Assembly: GCA_046760905.1 (NCBI GenBank)
Contig: JBHIFB010000147.1
Span: 1 to 7,160 of the forward strand
DNA length: 7,160 nucleotides
From: JBHIFB01 sp046760905
Lineage (GTDB): Bacteria > Gemmatimonadota > CAZMKB01
Reading direction: 5' to 3'
Of this stretch, positions 4,838-7,160 are shown in pieces. The notes beneath the pieces were generated by a model, which saw only the letters and a program-made list of their open reading frames with translations, was not told the origin of the DNA and searched no databases. Within the stretch, counting starts at the first letter, position 1. Each line of letters starts with the position of its first letter. The translations under genes were made by a program, and so were the position numbers.

Positions 4838-6151
4838 ATGAGACAGATATCCGGTTCGGACCGAAATGGGAGGGATGTGCGGGATGAGGTTGAAAAGGTC
4901 GTTCTGGTCGGCGTGAACCTGTCGGGTCGTGGCGGCTGGTTTGAAGAAGAATCCCTGAAAGAGCTCGAATTGCTTGCCGATACGGCCGGTGCACGAGTTG
5001 TCGCCAGCGTGATACAGATCAGGCAGACGCCAGATCCCGCATATTATATAGGGAGGGGAAAGGCCCACGAAATAAAAGAGCTCGCCGAGAGGGTGGAAGC
5101 GGACCTGGTGGTGTTCGATGATGACCTGAGCCCGGCACAGGCAAGGAACCTCGAGAGAATGATACAGAAGAGGGTCATAGATCGAAGCGAACTGATCCTC
5201 GATATCTTCGCCCAGAGAGCAAGGACAGCGCAGGCGAAAGCTCAGGTTGAACTCGCACAGCTGCAGTACCTCCTACCGAGGCTCAAGAGAATGTGGAAGC
5301 ACCTCTCGAGGATTAGAGGTGGCATCGGCCTGAGGGGGCCCGGTGAAACGCAGCTCGAAGTGGACAGGAGGGTCATCAAGAGAAAGATAACAGACCTCAA
5401 GAAGAGGATCGCCAGGATCGAGAAAGTGAGGCACCTCCAGCGTCAACGCAGGCTCGAGGAGTTCAATGTCGCCATCGTCGGCTACACGAATGCGGGCAAG
5501 TCAACGCTCTTTAACCGGTTGACGAAAGGCGATGCTTTCGTCGAAGACAGGCTCTTTGCAACCCTTGATGCAACGACAAGGGTGGTTACAGTCGGCAGGA
5601 GGAAGTTGCTCCTAACCGATACTGTCGGTTTCATCAAGAAACTTCCCCACCACCTCGTTGCCTCTTTCAGGGCAACCCTCGAGGAGGTTGTGGAAGCCGA
5701 CCTCCTCCTGCACATTATAGACTCGAGCCACCCGGAGCTGGAGGAACGGCTGAAGACGGTGGATGAGGTGCTGGGCGATCTCGGTGTGCTGGCCAAACCG
5801 AGAATCAGAGTGTTCAACAAGATAGATCTCATCAGTGATAAATCGCAGCTTGTAATGCTAAGGGAGACCTACCCCGAGGGAGTGTTCTGCTCTGCACTGA
5901 ATGATGAGCTAGATGAGCTTACAGACGCACTCGAGGCCAGATTAACCCGGAGGGAAATTATCGCTGAGTTTCTGCTCCCGCTTGAGGATCATCGCGGGAT
6001 TGCCGAGATCTGCCGTGTCGGGGAAATCGTATCGAGGATTTCCGAGAATGGCCTGCACAGGCTCAGGGTGAAACTCAAGGTGGAGGATAGGGACAGACTG
6101 TTATCCAGGGGATTTCGCGGAGTTGGCGAAAGTGCTAAACAGGATGAATGA
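4838..6151 (+). CDS. hflX: GTPase HflX
   Basis: HflX is a GTPase that binds the 50S subunit and splits stalled or stress-inactivated 70S ribosomes. The 437 residues match the usual length. The N-terminal HflX domain (~20-115) includes 'DPAYYIGRGKAHEI' and 'LVVFDDDLSPAQARNLE'. The middle region (~125-205) holds 'DIFAQRARTAQAKAQVELAQ' and 'GGIGLRGPGETQLE', with a long helical, basic segment. The GTPase domain (~209-372) has G1 GYTNAGKS (215-222), a G2 threonine region 'ATLDATTR', G3 DTVG (261-264), G4 NKID (327-330) and a G5-like SAL (352-354). A short C-terminal domain follows. ATG 4838 has GAGG at 4827-4830, seven bases away. It follows the phosphatase by 14 bases and precedes the DUF2520 gene by 18. 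No residue expected for activity is missing. Confidence 0.97.
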   Translation: MRQISGSDRNGRDVRDEVEKVVLVGVNLSGRGGWFEEESLKELELLADTAGARVVASVIQIRQTPDPAYYIGRGKAHEIKELAERVEADLVVFDDDLSPAQARNLERMIQKRVIDRSELILDIFAQRARTAQAKAQVELAQLQYLLPRLKRMWKHLSRIRGGIGLRGPGETQLEVDRRVIKRKITDLKKRIARIEKVRHLQRQRRLEEFNVAIVGYTNAGKSTLFNRLTKGDAFVEDRLFATLDATTRVVTVGRRKLLLTDTVGFIKKLPHHLVASFRATLEEVVEADLLLHIIDSSHPELEERLKTVDEVLGDLGVLAKPRIRVFNKIDLISDKSQLVMLRETYPEGVFCSALNDELDELTDALEARLTRREIIAEFLLPLEDHRGIAEICRVGEIVSRISENGLHRLRVKLKVEDRDRLLSRGFRGVGESAKQDE

Positions 6152-6158
6152 TACGGGC

Positions 6159-6165
6159 AAGGGGG
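6159..6165 (+). promoter_or_regulatory. Ribosome binding site for the DUF2520 gene
   Basis: AAGGGGG ends four bases before GTG 6170 and decides this start, where the protein begins directly with its nucleotide-binding strand (MKFFLVGPG). Confidence 0.6.
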
Positions 6166-6169
6166 ACGA

Positions 6170-7048
6170 GTGAAATTCTTTCTAGTCGGCCCTGGAAGAG
6201 TCGGTGTTTCCCTCTCATCCCTGCTCGTTGCCTCAGGTCATGAACTGCTGGGATGCTGGAGCAGATCCCCCGAAGGTCTGGAAAGGTTGAAGCGGCATCT
6301 CGATCTTTTGGCCTGCACTGGCGAAATACCGGAGATAATAGGTGAAGCTGATTTCATACTGGTCACAACTTCCGAATCTGCTCTTGATGAGATAGCCGAG
6401 AAACTCACCGGAAGCGGCCTGCTGCGGGAAGGACAGATCATATTTCATGTGAGCGGCGCCTATCCCTCCTCCGTACTCATGAGAAAAGAAAGCCCCATGA
6501 TCAGCACCGGTTCGATCCACCCCATACAATCCATCCCGTCTGTTGAATCGGGACTGAAGTTGCTCCCCCATTCCGCCTTCACAGTCGAAGGAGATGAGAA
6601 GGCGGTCCGGTTGGGGAAGAAGCTCGTGGAGGATATAGGGGCAAGAGCCTTCCATGTGGCCTCCACTTCCAGGCCGCTCTATCACTGTGCACTTTCAATG
6701 GCATCCAACCTGATGGTTCTTATTGCATGGCTCTCCTTTAGGATGATGCTCCAGGCGGGTATCGAGTATGAACTCGCCAGAGACTTCGTGCTCTCAATCA
6801 TGGAGGGCACACTTTCGAATCTCAAGCAGATGGAGCTCGAGGGCGCGCTCACGGGTCCTGTGGTGAGGGGAGACTGGCAGACGGTCCAAAAACACCTGAA
6901 GACGCTCGAAGCCGGTTTCCCCGAGGTATCGGACCTTTACCGTGTTGCGAATGCACTCCTTGTGGAGATTGCAAAAAAGAGAGGAGAAGCTCCTGAAGAG
7001 GGGCTTCGAAAGATAGAAGATCTCTTTCGAGGGGAGGATGTTAAATGA
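6170..7048 (+). CDS. Rossmann-like and DUF2520 domain protein
   Basis: The 292-residue protein begins with a dinucleotide-binding fold: FLVGPGRVG at residues 4-12 carries the GxGxxG pattern (G7, G9, G12), and the acidic/serine strand end 'CWSRSPEG' follows. Residues ~160-285 are the helical DUF2520 domain, with family marks 'GSIHPIQSI' (114-122), 'YHCALSMASN' (171-180) and 'LTGPVVRGDWQTV' (227-239). The architecture resembles small NAD(P)-dependent reductases such as F420:NADP oxidoreductases and 6-phosphogluconate-dehydrogenase-like proteins. No reaction has been assigned to the family that I can state with confidence. In other genomes it is often found close to pantothenate genes, but none are in view here. 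GTG 6170 has a good ribosome site. Its TGA overlaps the next gene's ATG (ATGA, 7045-7048), which indicates translational coupling. Confidence 0.9.
   Translation: MKFFLVGPGRVGVSLSSLLVASGHELLGCWSRSPEGLERLKRHLDLLACTGEIPEIIGEADFILVTTSESALDEIAEKLTGSGLLREGQIIFHVSGAYPSSVLMRKESPMISTGSIHPIQSIPSVESGLKLLPHSAFTVEGDEKAVRLGKKLVEDIGARAFHVASTSRPLYHCALSMASNLMVLIAWLSFRMMLQAGIEYELARDFVLSIMEGTLSNLKQMELEGALTGPVVRGDWQTVQKHLKTLEAGFPEVSDLYRVANALLVEIAKKRGEAPEEGLRKIEDLFRGEDVK
7031..7037 (+). promoter_or_regulatory. Ribosome binding site for the 3'-terminal gene
   Basis: GGGGAGG ends seven bases before ATG 7045 and ten before ATG 7048. The first spacing is closer to ideal, so ATG 7045 is preferred. Confidence 0.6.
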
Positions 7049-7160
7049 TGCTTGAGGATGAGAAGGAACTCGAAGTCGTATACAGACCGAAGGACGAGCT
7101 CGAGGGGAAGATTCTCGAAGGCATACTGATGGGAGAGGACATCCCTTGCTACCTCAGGTC
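7045..7160 (+). CDS. Start of a DUF2007-like small protein (3' end outside window)
   Basis: The frame opens at ATG 7045 in a four-base ATGA overlap with the upstream stop and runs off the window after 38 complete codons. The start reads MMLEDEKELEVVYRPKDELE, followed by 'GILMGEDIPCYLR'. The pattern 'V-V-Y-x-(P)-x-D-x-x-E...I...L..E.IP.YL' is that of DUF2007, a putative signal-transducing domain of 65-80 residues with a P-II-like ferredoxin fold, often joined to a zinc ribbon. The end of the protein is not visible, so no zinc motif can be checked. ATG 7048, the next codon, is an alternative start. The overlap and the GGGGAGG site support it as a real gene of the same transcription unit. The role is unknown. 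Confidence 0.75.
   Translation, partial: MMLEDEKELEVVYRPKDELEGKILEGILMGEDIPCYLR

Overview
The window comes from a bacterium of roughly balanced GC content. All eight supported genes lie on the + strand. The organism cannot be named from this sequence. Heavy use of AGA/AGG for arginine and frequent ATA for isoleucine resemble thermophilic or deep-branching lineages. The pairing of a membrane-anchored HD-GYP protein with a B12-type radical SAM enzyme would fit a deep actinobacterial, Bacillota or candidate-phylum genome, but this is inference only.

Layout. Positions 1-374 hold the 3' end of rarA (replication-associated recombination ATPase). A good promoter candidate (382-410) then precedes an unrecognised 236-residue protein (451-1161). 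Next is a structured 309-base gap (1162-1470). It contains a 216-bp segment with perfect 12-bp terminal inverted repeats and a 5-bp flanking direct repeat. Inside that segment are five copies of AGCGGA, two mutually exclusive hairpins and a 27-codon ORF behind an almost ideal Shine-Dalgarno site. This ORF is too short for ordinary ORF calling. It stops nine bases before, and in the same frame as, the GTG start of the next gene.

From 1471 to the window end there is a tight gene string with gaps of 14-18 bases or an overlap. It encodes a membrane HD-GYP cyclic-di-GMP phosphodiesterase, a cobalamin-binding-type radical SAM protein, a histidine phosphatase, the GTPase HflX, a Rossmann/DUF2520 protein, and the start of a DUF2007-like small protein cut by the window edge. 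The string looks like one transcription unit. The phosphatase may also have an internal leaderless promoter. The proteins do not form a recognised pathway: they cover second-messenger signalling, an unknown radical reaction, dephosphorylation, ribosome rescue and an unknown dehydrogenase-like function.

The most unusual part is the 1264-1479 segment in front of the HD-GYP gene. It can be read as a miniature inverted-repeat insertion, as a structured leader whose ends could pair over the GTG start codon, or as both.
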